From contig NC_086038.1 in NCBI RefSeq assembly GCF_036323735.1, positions 24,258,501 through 24,322,500 of the forward strand: a stretch of 64,000 nucleotides of DNA, written 5' to 3'. This stretch comes from Rattus norvegicus. Taxonomy: Eukaryota > Chordata > Mammalia > Rodentia > Muridae. Shown one piece after another: positions 46,237-58,559 of the stretch; the first letter of the stretch is position 1; the number at the start of each line of letters is the position of its first letter. The position numbers and the translations under genes are program-made. The notes below the pieces were generated by a model. That model was not told where the DNA came from, searched no databases, and saw only the letters and a list, made by a program, of their open reading frames with translations.

Positions 46237-47382
46237 TGTTTCACTCTCTGTTCATTACTCATAGTATAATGTTGCATGAAGAAATGGTAGGCAGGATTTC
46301 ATTTGCAAGGGAACAAAGCCATCGGACTTAGTAATCCAATCTGTAGCTACCATTAGACTGAGACACTAACCTGCCTGCAGTTCTCAGCTTTGACTTACGT
46401 CAGGACAAACATCCACGGTTACATGTCTATCTTGAGCCAAGGAATCCTGGAATGTATTTTGTCAGCTTCATTAGCTTATGGTTCTTTGACTCTAAAATAA
46501 TGACTGTGACTAAGCCCATCAGGTTCTAAGGGATAGCAAACTGAAGACCCAATAGAGAGCCCTGGTTAGTCAATGAGTCACAAACAAAACACATAGATAT
46601 GATCAAGAGAAAAGTGGGGAGGAAAAGAGATTGGTGGTAGCTTGCTAGCTTGATTGTGGGTGAACCTTTATAAATTGGACATAGGAGGTAGAAACAGAGT
46701 AATTAATACAAATGCTCTACATTTGCAAAACTGCATAAGAAAACTTTAAATAATAAAAAATACTCATCAAATGAGTTTGGCCATGGTCCTTCTGTTTGTT
46801 TATTAAGACTACACCCAAGTGCCTGTTTTTATGACACCAAGGACAAGAGATTCTGTGGAAATACAAAAGTTGATTGGGTAATTTTTGTGATGTTTGTGTG
46901 GTTCCAAAAATATAACCAAATTCATTTGGGGCACGGGACTGCTATAAATGAATGAAGTTCTAAACAAAAACAGCGGTAATTTCTCAACAGATATGCTTTC
47001 TTCTGTAATCCAGGAAAGGCCTTGTGTATAAAGGGAGAGCAAATTGCTAGGGTAATTCACATTGGATTCCTAATTGCACGTTTAACAGAAGAAAATTCTG
47101 TGTTTGAATTCAATATTTAAATTCACTACAATTCAGTAGCAATCTGAATTCCAAGTTCAATTTAAAAGGTCATTACCCTCTGGAACTGAAGGTGCTCTCT
47201 TAATTACAATGTTGCTAATGAATTGGGAGAAAAAGACAGTTTGGCTCAGTTCAATTAGCACATATAAGCCAAACCCAGCACATGTGGGAGTTACCAGAGT
47301 TTACTCTATGTGCTTACCTACCTCTCCCTGCCTCTCTTACCTATCTCCCTCCTTTATTTCCTTTTTTGCAAATTCATTCAGT
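46236..47382. other. Unassigned noncoding sequence; candidate conserved patch at 47050-47280
   Basis: 47050-47280 is AT-rich with repeated aattc/gaatt and taattg/taattac motifs and no repeat signature. Conservation cannot be judged from one sequence. Confidence 0.3.
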
Positions 47383-47396
47383 GCATGCATGCATGC

Positions 47397-47468
<72 letters not shown>
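47383..47468. repeat. (GCAT)n then (GA)n microsatellite
   Basis: Four gcat-type units (47383-47398) precede an uninterrupted GA run at 47402-47468. Confidence 0.98.
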
Positions 47469-47470
<2 letters not shown>

Positions 47471-47632
47471 TGACCAGGGAGCTCTGGGATCCATCTGGCC
47501 CCAAACTTCCTCCACCTGCCTCCACCACAGGACCAGGCTTTTGCCCAGGGGCTGGGAATCAGCACTCCTGAGCTCTTATTGTTGCTGTAAGTACTTTATT
47601 CAGTAAGTAGTAAGCCATCTTCTCAGGCCACA
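47469..47632 (-). mobile_element. B2/B3/B4-type SINE, minus orientation
   Basis: 'caggggctgggaatcagcactcc' followed by 'agtaagccatcttctcaggcc' is a decayed reversed B2/B3 front. The GA array occupies its tail side. Confidence 0.55.
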
Positions 47633-48684
47633 TCTTCCCAAGCCGAAACAAGTCAGTGCCCCATTCACTCTGTAATCTGTAGCTGAATCACAATTCTTCA
47701 AATTCAAGAGAAAAACATTCAAAGTTGGATGGGAAATTTTACTTAGTTTTCAAAGCAGAACAGACCTCATTATCCTTCACTAAAGTTCTATTTTGATGCA
47801 TTGCTATATTGTGCCCACCACACTACAGAGAAGTCAATGTAGTCCCCTTCTTGGGATCAATGGTGGCTTGTCAAAGTTCACCTGAACAAGAATAGACATC
47901 CTGTGGTGATGCTCTATTTGGCTGAGACCTTATGGCCCTAAATCTAACAGAATTCAGGTAAATAACAATCTTCTTTCCAGAGTAATTTGTAAAACTTAGA
48001 AAATTAGCTTTTATGAGAAAATCAATAACAACAAAAATTTTGCTGCTAAATTAAATTTGAGTGAACTTCATAACAACTGTTCCATCACATCTGGAGCCTA
48101 ACTTCAAGGGAAATGGTTGATTGCAACATTCCCAGGTTACCCAGGTTATTTGTACTGTTATAACTAAAGAGAGCTGAAGGAAATACCTCAAATTACTCCT
48201 GGTACAGTTAGCTAGGCTGCTTTGCATTTCTTAATTCACTAAACAAAACATTCCTGAGTTTAACTTCACTCCAAGGCATGCCTCACAAGTAGCTGACCAA
48301 TACAAAATAGAGCCCATGTTTGCCTGTTTATTTTGTATTTTATAATGTTTTGCTTTGGGGGGAGCATAAAGTCAGTGGGCAGAGATAGAATGATGATCTG
48401 GGAGGAGCTGAGATAAAAGAAACAATATGATCAAAATATATTGTATAAAAAATAAAACCATGAATACAGTAAGGAATAGATCTTTAAATAATTCAATAAT
48501 TCAACAACTTTGCATTGAGATTAAAATATATCAGGTCTAATGACAGATTGAATCAATTTAAAACAAAGAAAGTGATCATAAGCTGAGGTTTTTCTTATGC
48601 AGAAACAGATTTATCACATGTACTAAAGTTGATTGCTCACTCAATTGTGAGTTTTTAAAAATGGTAGAGGGATACAGAAATACC
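47633..48684. other. Unassigned noncoding sequence
   Basis: No ORF of note; no repeat recognised. Confidence 0.5.
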
Positions 48685-48965
48685 TATAAGGACAAAAGCA
48701 CTTGCTGTGCACGTGTTAAGAGCCTACCTGCACTGAAAGTAGGAGACAGCCATGTGAAGTGCCTATGACCCCAATGCTGTGGGAGAGAGTTACCTCATGG
48801 TGCAGTGAGAGCCCCTGTCTCAAGCGGATAAGACAGAAAGCAAGGGGGTACTGCCAGTCTTTACTGGTTTCTTTATACTATAGGATCACGTGCCCCCAGG
48901 CACACACACAAGTGTGCTCATAATAGTGTAACACATGCACACACACACACACACACACACCACCA
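48685..48965 (+). mobile_element. B4 SINE, plus orientation
   Basis: 'aaaagcacttgctgtgcacg', then 'cctatgaccccaatgctgtggg', 'gcagtgagagcccctgtctc' and a CA-rich end, follow the B4 ID-like and B1-like halves. The tail runs into the next microsatellite. Confidence 0.68.
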
Positions 48966-49012
48966 CCACCACCACCACCACCACCACCACCACCACCACC
49001 ATCACTCACACA
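48936..49012. repeat. (CA)n then (CAC)n compound microsatellite
   Basis: CA units switch to CAC units at about 48961. The CAC run continues to 49002. Confidence 0.97.
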
Positions 49013-49035
49013 ATACTAATGATTAGGTAGAAAGT

Positions 49036-49091
49036 TAGATAGATAGATAGACAGACAGACAGACTGACTGACTGACTGACTGACTGACTGA
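49036..49091. repeat. (GATA)(GACA)(GACT)n compound tetranucleotide array
   Basis: About four gata, three gaca and six gact units in strict phase. Confidence 0.97.
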
Positions 49092-49799
49092 TGATATATA
49101 GACTAACAGACAAAGGACTGACCAACATCAAATAGCCTACTGTTAGTTTAGAGCTGGCCAAAAGTTAGAGACAAAACAAGACCTCACTCCTCTATCAATT
49201 GCCCCCTAGATAGTTTTAGCAAAGGACAGAACCATTACCTTCTAATTTATATGCAGAGAATACTCCAGAGACAAGCCATCATTTGTACGCTGAACAAAAT
49301 TCTTGAAAATACTTCTTTAAAGCTTCCTTTTGAGTATGGTGAAGTGAGATATGTTCCTTAAAGCAGAGACTGAACTCAGCGAGAAAAGCAACCATTCTCT
49401 CCTTTCCCCAGAACGAATACTGTTGACGGATTTGTTGTATTTCCTCTCACACTTCCTTTTAGTTTTCTTTTTCTTTACTGCATGTTGTTTAAAGGTATAA
49501 ATGGGCTTTTTAAAACTTTTGCTTCACTGTTATCACAAACTTCTCCTAGAAAATTTGATAGCAGAGTATTTCCCGGCACAAGTTCATGATTGTTCGTTCC
49601 AGTTGCTCCCCTCACTGGAGTGTCTATAAGAAAATGATCGTCTTCATGACTGATTCTTTCCTAAGGAACAGAACTATTGAATCAAAGGACTATACATAAA
49701 TGTGCATGCTTACTTGCCTCTGTCATCCTGTCAATGTGCATTCTGCAGCGGCTAAGCAAACAGCAACCACATATAACAAATAGGAGGATACACACTCAG

Positions 49800-49802
<3 letters not shown>
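49092..49802. other. Unassigned noncoding sequence
   Basis: Nothing recognised. Confidence 0.5.
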
Positions 49803-49840
<38 letters not shown>

Positions 49841-49847
49841 CGCGCGC
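49803..49847. repeat. (TG)15(CG)7 microsatellite, strong Z-DNA candidate
   Basis: TG units at 49803-49832 are followed by CG units at 49833-49846, giving 44 nt of alternating bases with seven consecutive CpGs. Confidence 0.97.
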
Positions 49848-50747
49848 CTGCACACGTCTATGTGGAGAAAGTATAGTTTCTCAAATGTACATATAATTTT
49901 CTAATGATGCAGGAAAGACAAAGTTTTATTTATTACATGGTCAATAACAGAAAAATGGTATTTTATAACTAATTAGGCCATGCCTCTCGTGTCATTTTTT
50001 AATTAAATGTTGCTACTCTTTATATGACTAGACAATGGTAGAACTTTCCAGCCTAACTGATGGGGTTTTGTATTAAATTTTGCTGTACTTAATAAGAAAT
50101 GCCATACATAATAACACAAGTTATAGATAGTAACTGTCCACAGACACCAAATCAAACTGCCCGGAAAGAATTGTCAGAGTCTTCCTAAGATCTGTTTTCA
50201 GACCTAGTAAAATTTTGACTTTGAAAGTTTAAAGGAATCTCCACATTTCATGGAAAGTTAATGAAACAGTCCTATGTCCAGAATTTACAGCTAGACTCTA
50301 AAACATCCCAGAATAGAGCTATGTCCTTCAGAGAGGGAAGGGAGACAGCATGTGCCAGGCATGACCTCCAAACCAATGCGGTCATTTGCAGGGTAATGTG
50401 GTACAGGATAATGAATATTGGGGTTCTTTCCCCCATATTTTCCCCAAGTTTCTAATGCTCAAAATACATACTTGGCAAATAAATATTTAACATCATCTTC
50501 ACTCTTCAGTGAATTTGTGGTTTCTGATTCGTAACTGAGGAAACAAAGGAGATAGCTCCTAGAAAAAGAAAATATTCCCAGACTATTTATTTCCATTTAC
50601 TATTTTAAGATATCAGATCACCCGCATATGAACAGCTCTGAGATGTTAATTTGGTTTTAATCTATTTAAATAATGAGCTCTCCACCCAGGACCAGGATGT
50701 CTTGTGCAAATGAATGAGATAAGCCTTTGTAATTTCAAATCCACTTA
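49848..50747. other. Unassigned noncoding sequence
   Basis: 50580-50730 has AT-rich motifs and an octamer-like tgcaaatg. No repeat or ORF of note. Confidence 0.4.
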
Positions 50748-50858
50748 CCCGGAAGCAGTCAGAGTTCTGCTTTCAAGCCCTGCCACTGTAGTCCATCTTA
50801 ACTGAAGTTTTATCATCAGTTCCACGAATTCTAATGTAAAATGGGGAATTATTTCTGG
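50748..50858 (+). mobile_element. MIR SINE fragment, plus orientation
   Basis: 'gcagtcagagttctgctttcaagccctgccactg' and 'taaaatggggaattatt' are the MIR 5' and core segments (ctgccactta..., tgtaaaatggggat). Confidence 0.75.
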
Positions 50859-50862
50859 GCAA

Positions 50863-51325
50863 CAACCACCACACCACTATCACCATACCACCAACAAAAC
50901 CACCAATACCACCTCACCACTAGCACTACAAGCACCACCAGCACCAGCACCAGCACCACCACCACTACCACTACCACCACCACCATCTCCACCACTCCCA
51001 TCACCATCACCACCACCAGCACCATTTCCACTACCACCACCACCACCATCTCCACCACCACTATCACACCATGGCCATGATGACGACCACCACCATAACA
51101 TGACTACCATCAATATCACCACCACCACCACCACCACCACCACCACCATCACAAATATCACCACCACAACCACAACCACCAGGACCACCATCACTATGAC
51201 TACCACCACTAGGACTACCACCACAACCATCACTAGGACTGCCACCACTGCCACTACCACTATTACCATGAACAAGACTCAGGACCACCACCACCACTAC
51301 CACCATCACACCACCACCACCCATA
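50863..51325. repeat. ACC-dominated low-complexity array
   Basis: About 460 bp built almost wholly of ACC/CAC/CCA triplets with scattered ATC, ACT and AGC variants. The complement is GGT-rich. All six frames stay open for long distances (Thr-rich plus, Val-rich minus), which explains ORFs up to 131 codons here without coding function. Confidence 0.97.
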
Positions 51326-53204
51326 GTGTCTCTTTAATGTTCTACTTCCTTTTTCTTGTTCTGTGCTTTTCTGCCTCTGACCATGCTGTTTCCCAGAAGT
51401 TGTGATCTCTGGGTCACACACAGAGAACACTGACTGTGGTACAGGGTGGAGAAGGATAGGGTTCCATTTCAGTCAATCTTAGACCAGGAATCGCCCACTT
51501 CTCTGACAATGGGCAGAGGTGGTAAAGCTTTGAACAAAGGTTTCAAGGTGAGTGTAGGTGGCAATGTCTAACCCATCAGCCACTTTCTACCCCACTTCAC
51601 TGCCATGTTTACAATAGAACGTGCCACAGCTGGCTGTGGCTTTCTTCATCTGGATGGCATGGAGAAAATGCACCAATTTGTAGTATCACAAAGCCTATGT
51701 GAACAAACAAGGAAAACCAAAAGAACTACCCATAGCTACTGACCGAGTTAAATTAGGGCACGCATACATTGTTATTTAACAGTTGCCTTTTGAGGGTATT
51801 TTAAATTAGCACATATACTGTTATAGTTTTTGCCATCCAAGTTGTATAGTTTGGATAATTTGATTTGTAAACGTATTTCTGAGCTATAATTATCTGCATA
51901 ATAATTGCTTTTAATGGAGATGAAATAAAATTTTGAACCTGAAAATGATACTGAGCCTGTTACCATAATACATATGGATTTATGTATACATGTGTATGTG
52001 AGAGAGAGACAGAGAGAGCAAGAAGAGAATATAGAATTAGCTTAGAAAACACAAGGAAAAATTCAAATTTCTGGCTGAAAGAATTAAAGCATTAAAAAAC
52101 CAATCCTTTTCAGATGATAACAAATATGTTCCAATCAAGAGAATTAAATACATCTGCTGCCCTAGCTAACCAGACTCGTGGGGAGTCATTCCTTGTGAGA
52201 ATAACTGTGCAATTGTCAGAGACAACACAGCAGGGCAGTGTTTCTACCTGTTGTATTGTGTTATTTAAAAGACTCAAGGGTGTTGTGAGAAACATGAATG
52301 GAGTTATTGTTTTAGTCCTGTCCATGTCTTAAGTTTTGTATTTCCTTAAGAGTTGCTAGCCGTGATAGGAAGCCAGTCTGCTGTGAGGGTCCTCTCTGAG
52401 TGATCTGCAGGAGTTGATTAAACACATTACCTATTGGCACAGTGTCAGTGAGACCAGAGTGGGGGTTCCCAGGGTTTAGACTTTGTGTTTCAACTCCACG
52501 AACATTCAGATTCTTTTGTGATTATGATATGTAATTTTGTCAGTTTAATTACCTTTCTGTCACTGCCCTATGCTTTCTCTTCTGCTTTGCACTGGCATTC
52601 TGAGGGATTAAAACTCCATTTTCCAACCTTTTCCAACAGGGTGTCATGTGCATAGGTACATTTCATTCCACGGAGTGAAAGGAGACTGTTATTTCCTCTT
52701 GCGTTTCCTTCTTCTGTCTGAAGAGTGCATTTCATCCCCTGACGTGCTGTTCCCAGGAAGACAAGCAGCAGCTCCCCTTGCAATTGAAAGGCCTCGTTTT
52801 CTTGCTAGAAAATTATCACCATGGGGGTTTCATGACTTGGAAGATAGGAATGACTCATTTGCCTTTGCCCTTGCCTCTGTGTGAACCTTTATTCACTGAA
52901 CAGTTCCTTATAGAGAACCTGTTAGGCACCGTGGACAGAGCCAGCTTAGCTTGTGAGGTACTTTCTGCCTGGACTGGACTGTCCTCACCGTGCCCTTCCC
53001 AAGTACCACGGTCATGACTTCTGAGTTCATGAGAAAGGATGCACAATGACCCAACGGAGTCTTTGGCAAGAGTCTCTCTCTTTAAGCAGACCTTCTAGGA
53101 AGCAAATTCAAACACCATTCAAGATTATGTGTGCTGTGTTCGGAAGCCATTGCTATAATAAAATACAAATCATTCTTTTAAAACAATTTGAAGATGTTTT
53201 ATAA
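51326..53204. other. Unassigned noncoding sequence
   Basis: Short agagag patch near 51999-52018. Several overlapping ORFs of 71-79 codons at 52110-53017 are on both strands and unrecognised. Confidence 0.5.
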
Positions 53205-53412
53205 GAGCAGATTAAAAATGGCTTGGTAAGAAAAGGGGCTCTCAACCTATCCTGATGTCCTGAGTTCAGTCCCATTGGACACACAGGGTAAAAGGAAAGA
53301 ACTGGTTCTGGATTTTTTTTCTAATCCACACATTCGTGTACAAGGTGACATGTATATGTGCAAGATGGCATGTCCATAAGTGCATGGACAAACACCCCAA
53401 ATAACTTGTAGA
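53205..53412 (+). mobile_element. B2/B3-superfamily SINE, plus orientation
   Basis: 'gcttggtaagaaaaggggctctcaacc' and 'gatgtcctgagttcagtccc' are the 5' half. 'gtgcaagatggcatgtcc' is near the end. Confidence 0.65.
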
Positions 53413-53477
53413 CTTCTTATGTATAAGCAAGGCCCCCTCTAAAGAGGAAATAATTCTGGCACCTGAACTGGAAATTA

Positions 53478-53692
53478 AGAAGGGTTTTATTTATTTATTT
53501 TTATTTGTGTGTGTGTGTGTGTGTTTGTGTGTTTGTATACACAGGTGTGCACACATGCATATGGTGCCCTTGCAAGATTGAAAAGGTACACACATGGAAG
53601 TCAGAAGACAATTTTATGAGTTTGCTCTCTCATTCCACAGAGGGTCCCAATTCATCAAACTTGGGGTGTTAGGCTCTTGCTGATCTAGGAGT
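53478..53692 (-). mobile_element. B3-like SINE with (TG)n tail, minus orientation
   Basis: Begins with tttatttatttt and a TG run (53505-53535). 'ggaagtcagaagacaatttt' and 'ttggggtgttaggctc' follow reversed B3 order. Confidence 0.6.
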
Positions 53693-54983
53693 ACTTTTTA
53701 AAGTATTGATTAAGGAAAGGCTATATCAGGGAACGAAGCACCTAAACAAACTTCATAGAACAAGGGCTGTCCTTCTTTCAAAGACAAGTTAAGTCAAAAG
53801 TAAGAATTTGAAGCCATTGAAGAGTGCTTTATAAACACAAGGAATGGAGTGCACAACCACTGTGGGAGAAGAACGACTTCTTAAAGTAGTTTATACAGGG
53901 CTGGGCCAGGAAGGATTTTAATTTCCATTTACAATGGTCCAGTCAAACAAGGACTGACAAGAGGCCTTCATGTTTACTAACATGTTTGCACACATAACGA
54001 ATAAAGCTACTTACTAAGACCAAGGGGCCCATGTCTATGTACAGTTCTGTTTGACATGTTTACTTACACCATCAACTATTTTTACTTCCTTATGATACTT
54101 CTCTGGTTAAAGGATATGTTAATAATGTTAATCTTCTCTTGTATTGCTTGGTTTACAGGTATTTTATGGTATCCGATGTCACCTAGGCTTTCTGCCAGAT
54201 ATTCATATATTTAGAATAAAAATGTAAATAGACAAAGTTACAACCCACTTTTATGGCTGTGGAATAATGGGTACAAAATATAGGAGCCAGAGCTGTCTAG
54301 TGTATAAGCTAAAAATGTTCATCTACGTCATGTGAGAAACTACCAAAGTCCTAGCTAACCCAGGGTACCTCTCTGCTATCTCATTATGTGTGCTTCAAAG
54401 ACATTTGTATTTCCTATGGGTGAGTCTCCATCTTAAGACTTTAGACGATATGTAAAATATGAAGTGTCACTTTATATACTTAAATAGGAAGTAATGCTTA
54501 ATCTCTAAAGAAGGTCCTGCAACTAGAAACAGCATCCTAAAAATTGCTCTGCTCAAATAAAAGTCATAAAGTCATCAGGATTTGACTTTTTGTTTAAATG
54601 AAGAAATTTCTTCATAAGCTAACTAATCTCTACGTGAAGATCTTACAAATACTTTTTGAACAAAATGACAGATACCATGGATGCTCCGCAGGCATTATGA
54701 AGAGATACTATCGCACAGTTCCCAACAGACAGGATTTCCACATCTCAGTTATCATAAGGACAGTCATTATTCCTTTGGAATGTGATGTGTCTGGCTTGAA
54801 ATGCTTCTTTCTAGTTATTTTAAAAAGAGAGCTGAATAGGACAACTGTCTTCGGAAAGAAATGAGCTCCCATGAGAGGAAAGAAGAGGGGAAATTGGAGG
54901 AGAAGCAGGAGAAGGCGATCTGTAGGGTAAAGACTGCAGTTGCTCTAGAGATGGCCTGTCCCGGAAAAGCCTACTCTCTAAAG
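53693..54983. other. Unassigned noncoding sequence
   Basis: An 88-codon plus ORF (54598-54864) is unrecognised. A purine-rich patch lies at 54872-54925. Confidence 0.5.
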
Positions 54984-55194
54984 CAATGTGGCTCAACCTT
55001 TGGTTCCCACCCCTTTGAAGAGGTGATGACCCTTTCACAGGGGTTTCCTTAGACCACTGGAAAACATATATTTACATTAAGATTCCTAACATTACCATTA
55101 TGAAGTAGCAGTGAAAATAATCTTATGGTCAGGGTCTCTACCATGCGAAGAGCTACATTAAGGGTCACAGCATTAGAAAGGTTAAGATCCACTA
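54984..55194. mobile_element. URR1-like hAT-Charlie MITE
   Basis: Left end caatgtggctcaacc and right end ggttaagatccacta are eroded inverted repeats. The body shares 'tgaccctttcacaggggt' with the consensus and 'attatgaagtagcagtgaaaa' with the copy at 36842. Flanking octamers ctctaaag and ttctgagg agree at 5 of 8. Confidence 0.85.
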
Positions 55195-55434
55195 TTCTGA
55201 GGACGATAATTTCCTAAAATGATCAAGCCCATGCTGGGAAGAAAGCTTTATTGTATTTATTAGATTTTATTTTTAGAAAATCTAGATATATCAAAGACTA
55301 TATGACACATTTGTTAGTTTGTCTATTTAACTTTTCTTAGTATATTCTGGTTTCTTTAGCTTGGCCAAAATACCATTTCATAAAATAGTTAAAAGGCTTG
55401 GGGCGAGGGAGGTAGCTTAATGTTACAGAGGTGC
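55195..55434. other. Unassigned noncoding sequence
   Basis: AT-rich spacer between the MITE and the unidentified repeat. Confidence 0.5.
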
Positions 55435-55570
55435 GACAAAATAAAATAAAGTCACAATACACAAAAACTGATGAATAGAACATAAATAAAACATTTCGAT
55501 TTTCCATCACCTGAACATTGCTTAGAACATATTTAAGGTGTTGGATCTTGATGATCTTTTGCTTTCTTCC
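55435..55570. repeat. Unidentified dispersed repeat, copy 1
   Basis: 'gtcacaatacacaaaaactgatgaata' and 'ccatcacctgaacattgctta', then 'tgatgatcttttgctttc', align collinearly with 58560-58700. I cannot name the family. Confidence 0.75.
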
Positions 55571-56327
55571 ACGTGCTGGAAAGTCAGAGTGAGAACATGT
55601 ATGTGCTTTGGTTCCCAACACTGCCCTTGCACGAGAAGCAGCTCATGCTAGAAGACACAGAACCATGTTTGATTGATGCTCTCCCTTAAATCGCAAGTTC
55701 GTTTCAGTGATGGAAGGGCTTGCTGTCAACCAGCTTTTACCACTTTAAGAGAATAGTTAGCACCTTGTCAGGCTCACTCACCTAGAGAGGCCACTGGATC
55801 AATGACAGATTGCTTACTTTGCGACTTCGTGCTGAACTCTCTATGGTCCTATTCGTCCACTTTCTAGATTTTATCTTATGGTTCTTAGCTTCTTAGAGAT
55901 CAGTAAAGAAATAGTTTACCTTACATTTATACTATTAAGAACTTGGGCTCTTTCATTAATTTCATTATTGCATTAATTTATAATTGGCTAATTGGGTTTA
56001 GTTTAAAAACTCAACAGCAGTTTCATAAAGCAGGATTATTATCTAATCCAAGCCTCCAAAGTAAAAGTCTTAGCAACTGATGTGGAAGGACATAATGACT
56101 GTTATTATACCTCTCTTGTGTTTTGATAAATGAAATTACTCATTTGAGTTTATTCACAAATCTGAGGTATAATCACTCTATGTCTGTGGGATTTCTAAGG
56201 GTTTCCTTATATTGAGAAATCAATTGCAGTAAAATATTTCAAAAATCATCCCCCCAAGAGATTGTTTAATGTCTTTGCAAATAACTTCCTTCAACTTTAG
56301 ATACTAAATCCATTTAAACACGCACAC

Positions 56328-56331
<4 letters not shown>
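55571..56331. other. Unassigned noncoding sequence
   Basis: 55955-56000 (cattaatttataattggctaattggg) is AT-rich with homeodomain-like motifs. Otherwise nothing. Confidence 0.45.

Positions 56332-56370
<39 letters not shown>
56332..56370. repeat. (GA)n microsatellite
   Basis: Uninterrupted GA run of about 38 bp. Confidence 0.97.
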
Positions 56371-56373
<3 letters not shown>

Positions 56374-57034
56374 TCTTTGTAAGCCAGGAATCACCATCTG
56401 ACATCCTGGATTCATTCTTCAGTCTTGGTGGACATACACTAAGCCACCTGTTCCCAGCGGGCTCAGATTTCCTCACCCTGTAGCTTTCACCCACCATGTT
56501 ACTGTCTCACAGACGTACTCATCTGTAACAACAAGGACCATGGGTCTTCATATACTCCTACAGGCTATGTATTCTTAAATGCCATATTTTCGAAGGATTG
56601 CATGTGTACAACTATCCGCATATATTACCAACATTTTAAAATGTGGAATGAAACTCTACTGCATAAGCATTCTGAGATTTCCTAAGGCTGACCAGTAAAC
56701 TATGTTGAGAGGACACAACAGAGCGAGGTCTTGTGATGATACTCTCAGACCTGCAATTCAGAAACACATTGCCAGAATGCATGGGGTATCCGGATATCCT
56801 GGAAATCCAAAGCACTGAAACTTTAAAATACAACAGTAGAGAGATATCAGTTCCTGTACTTGGTTTGTACATCCATGTAATCATACTCAGAATCTTTGTA
56901 CATATTTCTGTAAAAATCGATAGGATGATTTTAAGTTTAGATTAAAAACAGTCACAGTATGAACAATTCAACGTTGTAATGGGAGAAAAAGTGCTTAAGG
57001 CTCATGTCAGTTTATAAAGGGTATATGTCCTACT
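56371..57034. other. Unassigned noncoding sequence
   Basis: Two antiparallel ORFs (82 and 70 codons, 56636-56945) overlap each other. Neither is recognisable. Confidence 0.5.
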
Positions 57035-57415
57035 TAGTTTTAGTTGTCAACTTGACAAAGCCCAGAGCCATCTGTGGAAGTCTCAATTAGGGGATTTCCC
57101 AAATCAGATTGGCTTGTGCCCATGTCTATGAAAAACTGTCCTGATTGTTGACTGGCATGGAATAGTCCAACCCAATATAGATGGTGTCATCCCAAGGCAG
57201 AGGACATGGCTGTTTAAGAGCTAGCTGGGCATAGCCCTGGGAGGGACCAGGCCAGCATGTAGCGTTCTTCCATGGATTCCTGCCTCTACTGCTTGAACTC
57301 CCGTTCTGATTCCTGCTAGTGGTAGACTGTGACCTTTTAGTGTTAGTTAAACAAGAACTTTTCTCCAAGTTGCTTTTGGTCTGGCTGCTTGTACGTATCC
57401 ACAGAAAAGCCATCT
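57035..57415 (+). mobile_element. Family A LTR-like repeat, plus orientation, near full length
   Basis: 'agttgtcaacttgacaaagcc', 'gcttgtgcccatgtctatg', 'gcgttcttccatggattcc' and 'ccaagttgcttttggtctgg' run in the order expected from the reversed copies at 2128 and 18070. The 95-codon minus ORF across it is chance. Confidence 0.7.
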
Positions 57416-57867
57416 AGAACAGCATGTGTCTAATATACCTGTTCTTACTTAATCACTGGATTAACTATTCTAGAATGGTCACTCTGTGCCCCTTTAAGCT
57501 ATATAGCCAGTACTAGAAAATGCAAACAGCCATTATTCTAGGTCTTGGTCATACAGCCAGACAGAGAAGAAGCTCAGTGTTTTCCACGTATAGGAATGAA
57601 TAAAAAAATGACTCTTCCAGCTCACTGTCTGCTACCCATGAGCATGCTCCCTAATGTCCTAATCGGAAAGATGTGAGGTAAGAAGCCTCTGGCTGCCTCC
57701 TGTCCAATCAGGTCCAATGAAGATAGTCTTGTTGATTGGAGAAAATGTTAGCAGTAACCAGGTAATATTAAGAAGAATTGACTTAATAAGCAAAATCAGT
57801 TGTCAGCACTTATAGGAATAATTTATAAAATATGTAAGAAAGAATTAAAGAGGGGGAGATAGATTAA
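57416..57867. other. Unassigned noncoding sequence
   Basis: Nothing recognised. Confidence 0.5.
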
Positions 57868-58080
57868 TTGATTCTCAACTTTGAATCCATTCAGACCCAG
57901 GTTTATTTTTGTCCTATCTTCTACTGTGTGATTTTGGTGGGCTGATTCACCATTTTTAACCTTGTATAAAACAAGGCAAATAATACCTAAATGAGATAAT
58001 ATGTGTAACATTGCCTGACACACAAAAGCACTTACAGAATAGCTATTACTATAAGCATTATCTGCATAGTAATTTTTCCA
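57868..58080 (+). mobile_element. MIR SINE, plus orientation
   Basis: 'ctactgtgtgattttgg', 'tataaaacaaggcaaataatacc' and 'taaatgagataatatgtgtaac', then 'attgcctgacacacaaaagcac', match the MIR core and LINE-like end in order. Confidence 0.82.
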
Positions 58081-58260
58081 TTTCTAAGCTCTTTCCCATT
58101 AACCATGTAATTTTGCCTTCATGACTACTGTGTAGGGTAGAATTATTTCTGTTCTGTATTTAAGGAAACTGAATCGTAAAGAGGTGCAGACACTACCAGA
58201 CAAACTGGAGAAGAGTGCTTCTTACCCGTGTAGAGATGAGGAGAAGCCCTGAAGTGAGAG
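58081..58260 (+). mobile_element. Possible second ancient MIR/L2-type fragment
   Basis: 'ctctttcccattaaccatgtaatt' and 'atttaaggaaactgaatcgtaaag' recall the 'aggaaactgaggctcagag' section of ancient mammalian repeats. Confidence 0.5.
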
Positions 58261-58389
58261 CCCCTTAACCACCCTGTAAGTAGCAAGTTTTACATACTAT
58301 TTTTCATGTCAATATAGTTAATCCTTAAAAATTTGCCCTCATTTTTACATGTCATCTTTTAAAATTCTGCTGAAAATAGATGCATTACA

Positions 58390-58394
<5 letters not shown>

Positions 58395-58439
<45 letters not shown>
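58395..58439. repeat. (TG)n microsatellite
   Basis: Pure TG run of about 44 bp. Confidence 0.98.
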
Positions 58440-58441
<2 letters not shown>

Positions 58442-58559
58442 AGAGGAATACAATGTCATAAAATTGTGATATCTAGATTGCACATATTTTATACATTTTA
58501 ATTTAAAAACCACCAAGAACTTCCCAAGAGAAAAGTATTTTCTCATTAACACAGTTGAA

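Noticed and set aside
50841..51405. Thr-rich plus and Val-rich or Gly-rich minus ORFs (72-131 codons)
   Set aside because: Products of the ACC array; no domain, and several frames open at once.
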